From: Microthrixaceae bacterium
GTDB taxonomy: Bacteria; Actinomycetota; Acidimicrobiia; Acidimicrobiales; Microtrichaceae
Direction: 5' to 3'
Assembly: GCA_023957975.1 (NCBI GenBank)
Contig: JAMLGM010000010.1
Coordinates: 1 to 64,000, forward strand
DNA: 64,000 nt
Shown: piece by piece, positions 41,870 through 50,245 of the stretch
Layout: each line of letters opens with the position of its first letter
How positions within the stretch are numbered: the first letter of the stretch is position 1
Notes under the pieces: model-generated
Database searches by the model: none
The model's input: the letters and a program-made list of their open reading frames with translations, nothing else
What the model was told of the DNA's origin: nothing
Program-made: the position numbers and the translations under genes

Positions 41870-42547
41870 ATGGCAGCCCTCGTCGTTGCGGCGCTCGCGA
41901 TCGTCGGTTGTTTCGCGGCGGGTGCGTTTGCGTGGACGCTCGGCGAGTACCTCCTGCATTCGAGCTTTCACTGGGCCAAGGGCAAGGGGCTGGCGTCGCG
42001 GGAGCACCTGGGCCACCACGTGCGGGCGAGTTGGAGGTTCGACCCGGTGCTGCTGCTCGCCTGGCTGGGGGTCGTGCTCGTCGGAGCCGGGCTCGCTTGG
42101 CTCGGGTCTCGGTGGGTGCCATCCGTCGTGGCGTTCTCCTTCTCTGCGGGGTGGACGGTTGGGTACTTCTTCTACGAGTGGCATCACCGTGCCGCTCACC
42201 TGCGCGGGCCGCGGAACCGCTGGGAACGGTGGCTGCGGATCAACCACTTTCAACATCATTTCGGGCATCCGACGAAGAACCAGCAGGTGACGATCCCATT
42301 GTGGGACCACGTCTTCGGCACGGCCTACACCGCAGACGTCGTCAGGGTTCCCCGGCGCTTGGCGATGCCGTGGCTCCTGGACGAGGACGGGAACCTGCGT
42401 CCCGAGTTTGTGGGGGACTACGTGATCGTTGGCGATGACCGTTCGACGACCGAGCGCGGCATTGCGCTCGACACGGCGAGGGCCTTTGCGAACCTCGCTC
42501 CGACGTCGAACGACCCCGCCTCGGAGGTCGGCGCAAGGGTACGCTGA
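41870..42547 (+). CDS. Sterol desaturase/fatty acid hydroxylase family protein (short form)
   Basis: This 225-residue membrane protein has histidine boxes 'EYLLHSSFHW', 'SREHLGHH', 'FYEWHHRAAH' and 'NHFQHHFGHPTKN', and the family end 'PLWDHVFGTAY'. It is divergent from the long paralogue at 40.6-41.8 kb. The two may hydroxylate or desaturate related lipids. The 56-bp palindrome lies directly upstream of its start. Confidence 0.85.
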   Translation: MAALVVAALAIVGCFAAGAFAWTLGEYLLHSSFHWAKGKGLASREHLGHHVRASWRFDPVLLLAWLGVVLVGAGLAWLGSRWVPSVVAFSFSAGWTVGYFFYEWHHRAAHLRGPRNRWERWLRINHFQHHFGHPTKNQQVTIPLWDHVFGTAYTADVVRVPRRLAMPWLLDEDGNLRPEFVGDYVIVGDDRSTTERGIALDTARAFANLAPTSNDPASEVGARVR

Positions 42548-42613
42548 GGCGGTCTCATCCCGTCGCTACGCCCGGCGCGAATCCGTATGGGACCACAACA
42601 ACGGGGGGTGTAG

Positions 42614-43251
42614 GTGGGAACGTTCATCGCTACGTGGAATCCTAAGAAGTCGGAGCTGTCGCCGCAGGACTTGGCGGCCGCGATCACGGACACATCCGCC
42701 GGCAAGGTGTGGCGCGGCGCGTGGTCGATGGGAGCGCGCACACAGGGGATCGTGCCGGGTGACCGGGTCTTCCTGCTTCGCCAGAACGTCGATCGTGGTC
42801 TGATCGCGAGCGGCGTCGCGGCCTCGGATATCTATCTCGCCGAGAAGTGGGACGGCTCGGGTGCCGACGCTCCCTACGTCGATGTGGAATGGGATCGGGT
42901 GCTCGACCCGGCGGACCGGTTGCCGACCGAGTTGCTTCAGGGTCTGGTTCCCGGTGTCCCGTGGAGATTTCTCCGAGCGTCGGGTGGCGAAGAAGAAGGA
43001 CTCGGTGCGCAAGAAGACCGGGAAACTGGCATGTGAGGCATGTGGATTCGACTTCGCGGCGATCTACGGGCAACTGGGGGGAGAACTTCATCGAGTGTCA
43101 CCACACTCGCCCGCTGGCCCAGTTCGGCGCCGGCACGACGAAAGCGTCCGATCTGGCGCTCCTGTGTTCGAACTGCCACCGGATGGTTCACCGAAATCGG
43201 CAAGGTGCGTTGTCGGTCGAAGAGTTGAAGGCCATCTTGGCGGCGCCTTGA
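42614..43251 (+). pseudogene. EVE-domain HNH endonuclease broken by two frameshifts
   Basis: The first frame (GTG 42614) gives an EVE/PUA-like domain 'MGTFIATWNPKKSELS...GARTQGIVPGDRVFLLRQ' to about residue 125 and stops at 43036. Homology continues in a second frame ('CEACGFDFAAIYG', about 43030-43075) and then, after a G6 run at 43076-43081, in a third ('ENFIECHHTRPLAQFGAGTTKASDLALLCSNCHRMVHRNRQG') to 43251. Together these form a McrA-like HNH: CxxC, CHH and CxxCH. EVE-HNH proteins are thought to recognise and cut modified DNA. Either the gene is dead, or the two indels are sequencing errors or switches. Confidence 0.8.
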
Positions 43252-43317
43252 GCCTGGCGACCGGCCTGCCGAGGTGAACTTGAGGATCAGCGTCGACACG
43301 CTTCTCCGAAAACGCCA

Positions 43318-43341
43318 AAACCCGCCATTTCTGGCGGGTTT
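43318..43341 (-). terminator. Intrinsic terminator after tRNA-Lys
   Basis: On the minus strand AAACCCGCCA, a GAAA loop and TGGCGGGTTT with a T tract follow the tRNA 3' end by ~7 bp. Confidence 0.9.
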
Positions 43342-43347
43342 GCGCTG

Positions 43348-43420
43348 TACGCCCCCTGGGACTTGAACCCAGAACCTGCGGATTAAGAGTCCGTTGCTCT
43401 GCCAATTGAGCTAGAGGCGC
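43348..43420 (-). tRNA. tRNA-Lys (CTT)
   Basis: The cloverleaf reads GCGCCTCTAGCTCAATTGG at the 5' end. The anticodon loop of ACGGACTCTTAATCCG has anticodon CTT, and the T-arm is CTGGGTTCAAGTCCCAG. The acceptor closes with G-U and U-G pairs. No CCA encoded. Confidence 0.95.
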
Positions 43421-43550
43421 ATCTGCCATCGGGGGCGGCTTCGTGGAGGCCGACCCGTCAAGGGCGTTGGTCATGTTACTGCCTCAGCCGTTGGGGTCGC
43501 CAAATGCAAATGGGGCCCAAGTCGGGCGTCCGTTCAACCGGGTCGTCCGT

Positions 43551-44810
43551 TCAACCGGGTCGTTGTGTCGAGGCGTTCGCGGTGCGGTGGATGGCCTGGC
43601 CACGGAAACGCAGCGGTTGTTCGTCGTACTCCTCCTGTGCGTGGGCAATCCAACCGGCCGTTCGGGCAATGGCGAACACCGCCGTCGACGCACCGACGGG
43701 CATTCGACCGACGTAGGCGAGGGCGGCGAGCGCCAGATCGATGTTGGCGCTCCCACCCGCCTCGGTGGCGACGGCCTCGATGAGTTGACGATCGCCCGCC
43801 GTTGCGATGGCCGAGACCGCGTCGAGCAACATTGCGGTACGGGGATCGTTGCGGTGGACGACGTGGCCGACACCGAGCGACGGTGAAGGTTCGTCGGCGC
43901 GAGACCTCCCCGACTCGACAAACTCTCGATGCACCGCGGCGCTGGCGCGCCCATGGAGCGCCCCGTCGAGCGCGGCCAGGCCGGCGATGAGACAGGTGTC
44001 GGGTCGTGCTCGCGCCGAGGCGGCGACTCGAACCGCCAGCGCTGACAGGGCGAGGCCGTGTTCCGCGAGCAGGACGAGAGCGGTGTTCATCGCCCGGACC
44101 CGGGCAGGGGTCGCCTTGAGCGGCGACCACAGATGCCACAGTCGTGTAGCGACGCCGAATCGTGTCGAGACTCTCCCGGAACCGGCGCTTCCGGAACCGG
44201 CGTTTCCGGAACCGGCGCTTCCGGAACCGGAGTCGCTGGTGACGCCCTCGACCGTGAGCATCGCTTCGATCGCTCGCCGTCCCGCATCGGTCCAGTCGAC
44301 GCACTCATCACGGTCACCAAAGTTCGATAGCGGCGCACGGTCGGAATCGAGTTGTCGTCGGGTAATGACCTCGATGAGCCGGGGGATGGTCGTCGACTCA
44401 TCGATGTGGGGCGCGGGCGAGCGCCGGCGCCCGCGGCTGGCACACTCGGTCGTCCATCCTTTGCCGACCTGTGTGGCCGGCGTCTGCCACAGCAGCTCCG
44501 CGACCGTCTCGAACGGGAGGTGATCGTCGATGAGTTCCGACAGGTCCATCCCTCGGTACCGCACGACGCCGTTGGTCACGGTGCTGATTTCGGTGGCGAC
44601 CAGGAGGTCGATGCTGGCGGGTGCCCGACGTTTGGTCCGCGGGCGTGACCGGCTTGCCAGCGCATCGATCTCGTCGGCGTCGTACAGGCTCGTCTTGCCG
44701 TCGGGGCCAGGAACCCGACGCAGAGCGCCACGGCTGACGTAGGCGTAGAGGGTGTTGACGTTGACACGAAGTCGTAGCGCGGCTTCGCGGGCCGGGACCA
44801 GCTCTCCCAT
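43551..44810 (-). CDS. Citrate synthase-like enzyme with N-terminal HTH domain
   Basis: The 419-residue protein begins with an excisionase/MerR-like HTH (residues 1-60: 'LVPAREAALRLRVNVNTLYAYVSRGALRRVPGPDGKTSLYDADEIDAL'), followed by a citrate synthase body. 'GVVRYRGMDLSELIDD' precedes the catalytic regions 'LAEHGLALSALAVRVAAS', 'GALHGRASAAV' and 'NIDLALAALAYVGRM', covering the expected His, His and Asp. A Ser/Gly linker near residues 194-213 comes from 15-bp repeats at 44178-44233. A 17-bp tandem repeat (43527-43560) covers the stop. It may make citrate or methylcitrate and also bind DNA; divergent from a CoA transferase gene. Confidence 0.83.
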   Translation of the reverse strand: MGELVPAREAALRLRVNVNTLYAYVSRGALRRVPGPDGKTSLYDADEIDALASRSRPRTKRRAPASIDLLVATEISTVTNGVVRYRGMDLSELIDDHLPFETVAELLWQTPATQVGKGWTTECASRGRRRSPAPHIDESTTIPRLIEVITRRQLDSDRAPLSNFGDRDECVDWTDAGRRAIEAMLTVEGVTSDSGSGSAGSGNAGSGSAGSGRVSTRFGVATRLWHLWSPLKATPARVRAMNTALVLLAEHGLALSALAVRVAASARARPDTCLIAGLAALDGALHGRASAAVHREFVESGRSRADEPSPSLGVGHVVHRNDPRTAMLLDAVSAIATAGDRQLIEAVATEAGGSANIDLALAALAYVGRMPVGASTAVFAIARTAGWIAHAQEEYDEQPLRFRGQAIHRTANASTQRPG

Positions 44811-44820
44811 CTGGACATTC

Positions 44821-44855
44821 TCATCAACAACATTGACGTAAATCAATCTTGATGA
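44821..44855. promoter_or_regulatory. Nested inverted repeats between the HTH-citrate synthase and CoA transferase genes
   Basis: TCATCAA (44821-44827) and TTGATGA (44849-44855) enclose ATTGA (44832-44836) and TCAAT (44843-44847), all sharing one centre. The region is AT-rich in a GC-rich genome and sits in the divergent promoter. The HTH domain encoded next door is the obvious candidate binder. Confidence 0.6.
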
Positions 44856-44883
44856 GGGGATGTGCCGGGCGGAGGATCGTGCC

Positions 44884-46311
44884 ATGAACGATCTGCACGG
44901 AACCATGAACTCCAACGAGGCTTTGGCGGCCTTCGGTGATGTCGTCGACCGCGTGAGCAAGGGGCACGAGACCGGCTCCGGCGACCCCGGCATCCAAACC
45001 TCGGCGCTTTCGGTGAGCGGGTCCCGCGTGGTGTGGCCGTCGTCGTTCGACATCACTGGGCTCGCCTTGGGCGCCGTGGCGAACGCGACGCTGGCGGCGG
45101 CACGGCTTTGGGAACTTCGAAACGACCTGGGCACGACACCGCGGGTGTTCGTCGACAGTCGGGCTGCGTGTGCGGCCTTCGCACTCGAGTCGCGTTTCGA
45201 GCCCATCGGCTGGGAGCGGCCGCCGATCTGGGATCCGATCGCCGGCAACTATCAGACCGCGAACGGATGGATCCGGCTGCACACGAACTACGCGTCGCAC
45301 CGATCGGCGGTTGAGGAGGTTCTCGGGGCACACGATCGCGCCGGGGTTCAGGCCGCGGTCGCCACGATGGACTCGAACGAACTCGAAGATGCCGTGGTCG
45401 ACAACGGGGGAGCGGCTGCGGCGATGCGAACCCGCGAACAGTGGCTGGGCTCCGAAGCCGGTTCGGCCACCGCCGCGCCGACCGCACTGGCGACCACCTG
45501 GGCCCGGGCCGTTGCGGCCCCGAAATGGTCGGGCGGCGGTGCGCAGCCGTTCAGCGGAGTGCGGGTGGTCGACCTGACGAGGGTGATCGCCGGGCCGACG
45601 TGCACGAGGTTCCTCGCGGGATACGGCGCCGACGTGGTGCGGGTCGACCCCCGAGGATTCGAGGAGGTGACCTCGCTGCTGCCGGAAACGACGTTGGGCA
45701 AGCGGTGCGCGGCACTCGACCTTCGAAGCCCAGACGACCGGATCGCTTTCGAGGAACTGGTGGCGGGCGCGGACGTGTTGGTGTGCGGCCTTCGGGCCGC
45801 CGCGCTCGAGCGGCTGGGATACGGGCACGATCGACTCCGTACGCTCAACCCGGACCTGATCATCGCGCGGGAGAATGCCTACGGATGGGAGGGGCCGTGG
45901 GTCGACCGTCGAGGTTTCGACAGTCTGGTGCAGATGAGTTGCGGCATCGCCGATCGAGAGCGGGCATCGGATGGAGCGCCGGGTGCGCTGCCGGTGCAGG
46001 CGCTCGACCACGCGACGGGGTGGCTGCTGGGCGCGGCGGTCGCCCAAGCGCTCACCCAGCGGCTCGTCGACGGTCGGGTCGCCACGATTCACGCATCCCT
46101 CGTCGGCATGGCCAACCTGCTGTGGTCGCTACCTGTCCCCGACGTGGAGGCCGCCCCAACCTCGCTCGACGAAATTCCACCCGTCGAGCGGTCGACTCAT
46201 TGGGGCCCCGCTCGCGTCGTCGGGCCAGCGGCAGGTGTCGATGGTGCGCCCCAGGTGTGGGCCTACGAGGCCGGCCCGCTCGGCCGTCATCAACCTCGCT
46301 GGTCGAACTGA
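44884..46311 (+). CDS. CaiB/BaiF (family III) CoA transferase-like protein
   Basis: The 475-residue protein carries a C-terminal CaiB/BaiF domain: 'GVRVVDLTRVIAGPTCTRFLAGYGADVVRVDP', 'GKRCAALDLRSPDDRIAFEELVAGADVLVCGLR', 'NPDLIIARENAYGWEGPW' and 'RRGFDSLVQMSCGIA'. About 230 N-terminal residues look like a degenerate second half of the fold. The canonical catalytic Asp position is not certain. ATG 44884 has GGAGG at good distance; the ATG at 44860 does not. Confidence 0.82.
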   Translation: MNDLHGTMNSNEALAAFGDVVDRVSKGHETGSGDPGIQTSALSVSGSRVVWPSSFDITGLALGAVANATLAAARLWELRNDLGTTPRVFVDSRAACAAFALESRFEPIGWERPPIWDPIAGNYQTANGWIRLHTNYASHRSAVEEVLGAHDRAGVQAAVATMDSNELEDAVVDNGGAAAAMRTREQWLGSEAGSATAAPTALATTWARAVAAPKWSGGGAQPFSGVRVVDLTRVIAGPTCTRFLAGYGADVVRVDPRGFEEVTSLLPETTLGKRCAALDLRSPDDRIAFEELVAGADVLVCGLRAAALERLGYGHDRLRTLNPDLIIARENAYGWEGPWVDRRGFDSLVQMSCGIADRERASDGAPGALPVQALDHATGWLLGAAVAQALTQRLVDGRVATIHASLVGMANLLWSLPVPDVEAAPTSLDEIPPVERSTHWGPARVVGPAAGVDGAPQVWAYEAGPLGRHQPRWSN

Positions 46312-46371
46312 AGGCTGCGAGCCTCCATGGTCTCGGCCTGTCCCCGAAGTTTGAAATCGGGGGCGGTTCCG

Positions 46372-46449
46372 TGGGGTGAGTGAGGGGATTCGAACCCCCG
46401 GCCTCCAGTGCCACAAACTGGCGCTCTAACCAACTGAGCTACACCCACC
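46372..46449 (-). tRNA. tRNA-His (GTG)
   Basis: The cloverleaf carries an extra G-1 pairing with C73, as expected for tRNA-His. The anticodon loop CCAGTTTGTGGCACTGG has anticodon GTG. Acceptor GTGGGTG/CACTCAC; CCA is encoded. Confidence 0.96.
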
Positions 46450-46615
46450 ACGGGCGGTGGCGACTATAGCCGGACCGCCCGATCGGCACGAAACCGATTC
46501 GCGGCCGCGTTCACAGCCGTGTGAGCGCCCCTCCGGCCCGACGGACCGCACGAGACCGGGCGTCCATTCGTCCAGTACAGCGCCAGTATCGTCCTGTGGA
46601 CCAAAGGAGGGTGCG

Positions 46616-47428
46616 ATGAAGGAATTCGTGGATCGGGTCGCCGTTGTGACCGGCGGCGGGAGCGGGATCGGCCGAGCGACGTGTCTGGCGTTGGCCGAGC
46701 GCGGAACCCGCGTTGCGGTGGTCGACCGGAGCGAGGCCGCAGCCCATGAGACCGCCGACCTGGTCAAGACCATCGGGCCGGCCGCCTCGGTGCACACCGT
46801 CGACGTGAGCGATGTCGCTCAGCTCGAAGCGTTGCCGAACGAGGTCCTCGAAGCACACGGTGCGGTGAACATCCTCATCAACAACGCCGGGGTGACCTCC
46901 GCTGGTTCGTTCGAACGGGAGTCGGTCGAGGACCTGCAGTGGATCGTCAACATCAATATGTGGGGAGTGGTGCACGGGTGCCGCGTTTTCCTGCCGCACC
47001 TGCACGAGGCAGACGAGGCCCACATCGTGAACCTCTCGTCGATGGTCGGACTCGTCGGGCTGCCACACAACGTCGCGTACTCACTGACCAAGGGAGCGGT
47101 GCGCGGGTTCACCGAGGGGCTTCGAGCGGAGCTCATCCGTACCAGCATCGGTGTCACCACGGTGTTTCCGGGGTCGATCAACACCAACATCACCCAACAC
47201 GCGCGGGGCGCGGAACGAGATCGGCTCGCTCGCATGGGCAAGAACCGGCTCGCACCCATCGTGATGCGTCCACCCGCAGCCGTGGCGAACGGCATCGTGA
47301 AAGGCATCGAGCGCAACAAGGCCCGTGTCGTCGTCGGTCCCGACGCTCACATGGTCAGCCTGATCACCCGCTTCGCGCCCGGCCGCTCGGGACTCATCGG
47401 ACGGCTCACCAGCCGCGTCGCCGAGTAG
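46616..47428 (+). CDS. Short-chain dehydrogenase/reductase
   Basis: The 270-residue Rossmann protein has 'VAVVTGGGSGIGRA' (TGxxxGIG, residues ~9-22), 'NILINNAGVTSAG', and the catalytic triad in 'IVNLSSMVGLVGLPHNVAYSLTKGAV' (Ser, Tyr, Lys). It oxidises or reduces an unknown alcohol or carbonyl with NAD(P). A perfect AAAGGAGG RBS lies 5 nt before ATG 46616. Confidence 0.92.
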   Translation: MKEFVDRVAVVTGGGSGIGRATCLALAERGTRVAVVDRSEAAAHETADLVKTIGPAASVHTVDVSDVAQLEALPNEVLEAHGAVNILINNAGVTSAGSFERESVEDLQWIVNINMWGVVHGCRVFLPHLHEADEAHIVNLSSMVGLVGLPHNVAYSLTKGAVRGFTEGLRAELIRTSIGVTTVFPGSINTNITQHARGAERDRLARMGKNRLAPIVMRPPAAVANGIVKGIERNKARVVVGPDAHMVSLITRFAPGRSGLIGRLTSRVAE

Positions 47429-47462
47429 CCAGCGCTGACCGGCCAGCGCCTGCCCGCGCCAG

Positions 47463-47518
47463 CCTGTTCTCCGATAACCAGTGGTCGTGATCACGACCAC
47501 TGGTTATCGGAGAACAGG
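47463..47518. repeat. 56-bp perfect palindrome, copy 2
   Basis: Identical base for base to 41796-41851. It lies between the SDR gene and the SRPBCC gene, 45 bp before the latter's ATG. There is no T tract, and copy 1 sits between divergent genes, so a simple terminator role is unlikely. Confidence 0.97.
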
Positions 47519-47563
47519 TAGTGTGCGGCGGGACGTGTTCGGCGTGAAGGGGACGGGGCAGCG

Positions 47564-48082
47564 ATGGGTAAGGGCGAAATCGTCGAGTGTGAACGGGTGG
47601 ATCTGGGGTTCCTCTCGGACGCCCCGATCAAGGTGACGGTGAATCAGGTCGTCGCCTGCACCGGACAACGACTCTGGGACATTCTCGCCGACGGCGAGTC
47701 GTGGACCCGCTGGGTCAAGCCGATCGTCGGGGTCGAATGGACCTCGCCGAAACCGCTCGGCATCGGCACCACCCGAACCGTGACCATGGTCGGCGGCCTC
47801 GTCGGCTACGAGGAGTACCTCGCGTGGGATGCGCCCCGTCATTTCGCCTTCCGGTTCAACCAGACCACCAAGGGCGGCCCGGAAGCCTTCGTCGAGGAGT
47901 ACCGCATCTACGACCTCGGCAACGGAAGCTGCAAGGTGTCCTGGACGATGGCGATGCGGATCGGCGGCCCGTCGGCCCGGATGCCGGGGGTCGTCGCTGC
48001 GGGCATGAAAAAGGCGAACGCCAGCTTCCTCAAGAAGCTGGCGTCCTATGCCGCGTCGAACCCGGTGCTTGCCGACGACTGA
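47564..48082 (+). CDS. SRPBCC-family (polyketide cyclase/START-like) protein
   Basis: The 172-residue protein has the helix-grip pattern: 'KVTVNQVVACTGQRLWDILADGESWTRWVKPIVGVEWTSPKPLGIGTTRTVTM' and 'EYLAWDAPRHFAFRFNQTTKGGPEAFVEEYRIYDLGNGSCKVSWTMAMRI'. Such proteins bind hydrophobic ligands. Its stop abuts the P450 stop (convergent), suggesting a shared lipid or aromatic theme. Confidence 0.82.
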   Translation: MGKGEIVECERVDLGFLSDAPIKVTVNQVVACTGQRLWDILADGESWTRWVKPIVGVEWTSPKPLGIGTTRTVTMVGGLVGYEEYLAWDAPRHFAFRFNQTTKGGPEAFVEEYRIYDLGNGSCKVSWTMAMRIGGPSARMPGVVAAGMKKANASFLKKLASYAASNPVLADD

Positions 48083-49330
48083 TCAACCCACGGGGGTGAA
48101 CGTGGCGGGCAGCGAGTGAATGCCGGCCACGAAGGCGGAGGGTGAGCGGTCGATCGGGCCGTGCGGATCGCTCAACGTGATGTCCGGCAGTCGCCGGAAC
48201 AGTTCCTCGAAGACCACCTTGATCTCCATGCGGGCGAGGTTGGATGCCATGCAGTAGTGGGTGCCGAACCCGAATGCGACGTGCGGATTCGGGTTCCGGT
48301 CGATCCGGAACTCCTCCGGATTGTCGAACACCCGGTCGTCGCGGTTGGCCGACTGATAGAGCATGAACACCACATCGCCTTCGACGAGGTCGACCCCGTG
48401 CAGTGTGATCGGCTTCGCCACGGTGCGGGTGAAGTTCATGACCGGGCTCGTGAAGCGGACGATCTCCTCGACCGCCGAGTCGATCAGATCGGGGTTCGCG
48501 ATCAGCAGGTCCCGCTGATCCGGGTTCTGGCTGAAGGCGCGCATTCCGCCGGCGATGGCGTTGCGGGTGGTCTCGTTGCCGGCGACCATCAACAGCACAC
48601 AGAACATCAGCAGCTCATCGCTGCTGAGATCCGAAACCGTTTCACCGCCCTCGTAATTCTGAAGGTGGCCCTCCTCGTATTTCAGCTCCCCGGCGTCGTA
48701 GGCAGCGGTGAGGATGGAGATGAGATCCTCGCCAGGGTCGGCTCGGCGGGCCTCGATCAGCCCGGCGATGTGGCTGGTGTATCCCTCGAATGCCTCGGCA
48801 CCCGCCATGAGCGCTTCGACGTCGTCGGGGCCCGCCGCTTCGGCGCCGATCATCTGATCGGACCACTGGTACAGCGTGCGGCGCATGCTCGGATCGATGC
48901 CGAGCAACTCCGAGATCACCATCAGCGGTACGTGCATCGCCAGGTCGCCGACGAAATCGATCTCGCCGGAGCCTTCCACCTCGTCGATGACCTCGTTGGT
49001 GAGTTCCCGAACGTGTTCGGTCATCTTGCGCACCTGTCGCGGCGTGAATCCCCGCGACAGCAGGCGTCGTTGACGTGTGTGTTCGGGGTCGTCCATCGAC
49101 ACGATCGACAACGGCACGGCGTTGACCGGACGCACACCGAGCCCGGAGATGAAGTGCTCGGTGTTGCGCGACACCTCGATGACGTCGGCGTGGCGGCTGA
49201 TGGCGTACATATTGGTATTCGCGTCGAACCAGACAGGATGTTCGTCGCGAAGCCACGCGTAATAGGCCCACGGGTCGTCGTAGAGCGCGGGATCGGTGAG
49301 GCTGATCGAGGCGAACTCGTCGTTGGGCAT
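48083..49330 (-). CDS. Cytochrome P450
   Basis: The 415-residue bacterial P450 has an I-helix 'LLMVAGNETTRNAI', ExxR in 'VEEIVRFTSP' and the heme-binding 'HVAFGFGTHYCMASNLARMEI' with the proximal Cys. It resembles CYP families acting on steroids or other hydrophobic substrates in actinobacteria. AGGGGGAA precedes ATG 49330. A 16-bp palindrome lies ~47 bp upstream. Confidence 0.93.
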   Translation of the reverse strand: MPNDEFASISLTDPALYDDPWAYYAWLRDEHPVWFDANTNMYAISRHADVIEVSRNTEHFISGLGVRPVNAVPLSIVSMDDPEHTRQRRLLSRGFTPRQVRKMTEHVRELTNEVIDEVEGSGEIDFVGDLAMHVPLMVISELLGIDPSMRRTLYQWSDQMIGAEAAGPDDVEALMAGAEAFEGYTSHIAGLIEARRADPGEDLISILTAAYDAGELKYEEGHLQNYEGGETVSDLSSDELLMFCVLLMVAGNETTRNAIAGGMRAFSQNPDQRDLLIANPDLIDSAVEEIVRFTSPVMNFTRTVAKPITLHGVDLVEGDVVFMLYQSANRDDRVFDNPEEFRIDRNPNPHVAFGFGTHYCMASNLARMEIKVVFEELFRRLPDITLSDPHGPIDRSPSAFVAGIHSLPATFTPVG

Positions 49331-49376
49331 GGATTCCCCCTGCGAAGCGGTGATGCGCCGCCAACCGACGACGCTA

Positions 49377-49392
49377 TTGAACGAGCGTTCAA
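49377..49392. promoter_or_regulatory. Palindromic operator candidate upstream of the P450 gene
   Basis: TTGAAC-GAGC-GTTCAA has perfect 6-bp arms around a 4-bp spacer, 46 bp before the P450 ATG. It is TetR-operator-like and differs from the LexA form at the outer bases. No regulator gene is adjacent. The remaining 49393-49622 stretch holds nothing I can name. Confidence 0.5.
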
Positions 49393-49622
49393 CGGCTCGC
49401 AGCATAGCTGGACACGCGCTCAAGCCGTCCATCACTTCCAAGCCGGCCACGACCAACCGCTCCACTGCGGTGAACAAGTGCTGCGGTGAACAAGTGAAGG
49501 TGGGGGGCCAAGGGCGGCGGGAGCCCCGGCCACGCCCACCTTCGCGGCTGAGTCTGCCGCACTTTCGCGCGATATGCCAACACCACGGCGTAATTGGTCG
49601 CCGTGGTCGAATCGCCGCGTTG

Positions 49623-49696
49623 CGCCCCCGGTAGGAATCGAACCTACGACCTAGAGATTAGAAGGCTCCCGCTCTATCCAACTGAGCTACGGAGGC
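49623..49696 (-). tRNA. tRNA-Arg (TCT)
   Basis: The cloverleaf runs from GCCTCCGTAGCTCAGTTGG through the anticodon loop CTTCTAA (anticodon TCT) to the T-arm GTAGGTTCGATTCCTAC and acceptor CGGGGGC. The anticodon stem has one C-U mismatch. Confidence 0.9.
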
Positions 49697-49772
49697 AGGC
49701 GTGACAAGTGTACTCAGCGGTCACCCGGCGACGCCTCGTGGCCAGGCCCGGACCGGGCAGTAGTGTCGGGTG

Positions 49773-50201
49773 ATGGCCACGAGTCCACTCGGAATGCCCC
49801 GTGGGGTGAACGAACCCACCGTCTATGACACCGTCGGAGGGGAAGCGTTTTTTCGCGAGCTCGTCGATCACTTCTACGACAACGTCGAGGCCGACGAGCC
49901 GCTGGTCGCGTTGTACCCAGAACGCGACGACCTCGGCCCTGCCCGAGAACGATTCCGCCTGTTCCTGAGCCAGTTCTTCGGCGGGCCGCGCACCTACACC
50001 GACACTCGCGGCCACCCGCGCCTGCGGATGCGCCACCTGCCCTTCACCGTCGATGAGGACGGTCGCGACCGTTGGCTTCGGGCGATGCGTTCGGCGATGG
50101 ATGTCATGGACATCGACCCGGCCATCGATGCGACGATGTGGGAGTACTTCGTGCAGAGCGCCGAGTTCATGCGCAACGACCGCATCCCGGAACAGGACTG
50201 A
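49773..50201 (+). CDS. glbO: Truncated hemoglobin, group II (GlbO-like)
   Basis: The 142-residue globin has 'TVYDTVGGEAFFRELVDHFYDNV' (B10 Tyr in HFYDNV), 'QFFGGPRTYTDTRGHPRLRMRHLPF' with the proximal His (RHLPF), and G8 Trp in 'RDRWLRAM'. Group II globins bind O2 and help against NO or oxidative stress. ATG 49773 follows a short GC-rich leader. Confidence 0.93.
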   Translation: MATSPLGMPRGVNEPTVYDTVGGEAFFRELVDHFYDNVEADEPLVALYPERDDLGPARERFRLFLSQFFGGPRTYTDTRGHPRLRMRHLPFTVDEDGRDRWLRAMRSAMDVMDIDPAIDATMWEYFVQSAEFMRNDRIPEQD

Positions 50202-50245
50202 TCCCGCCCCACCGGCGGCGTCCACACAACAGCGAGGAGGCTCGG

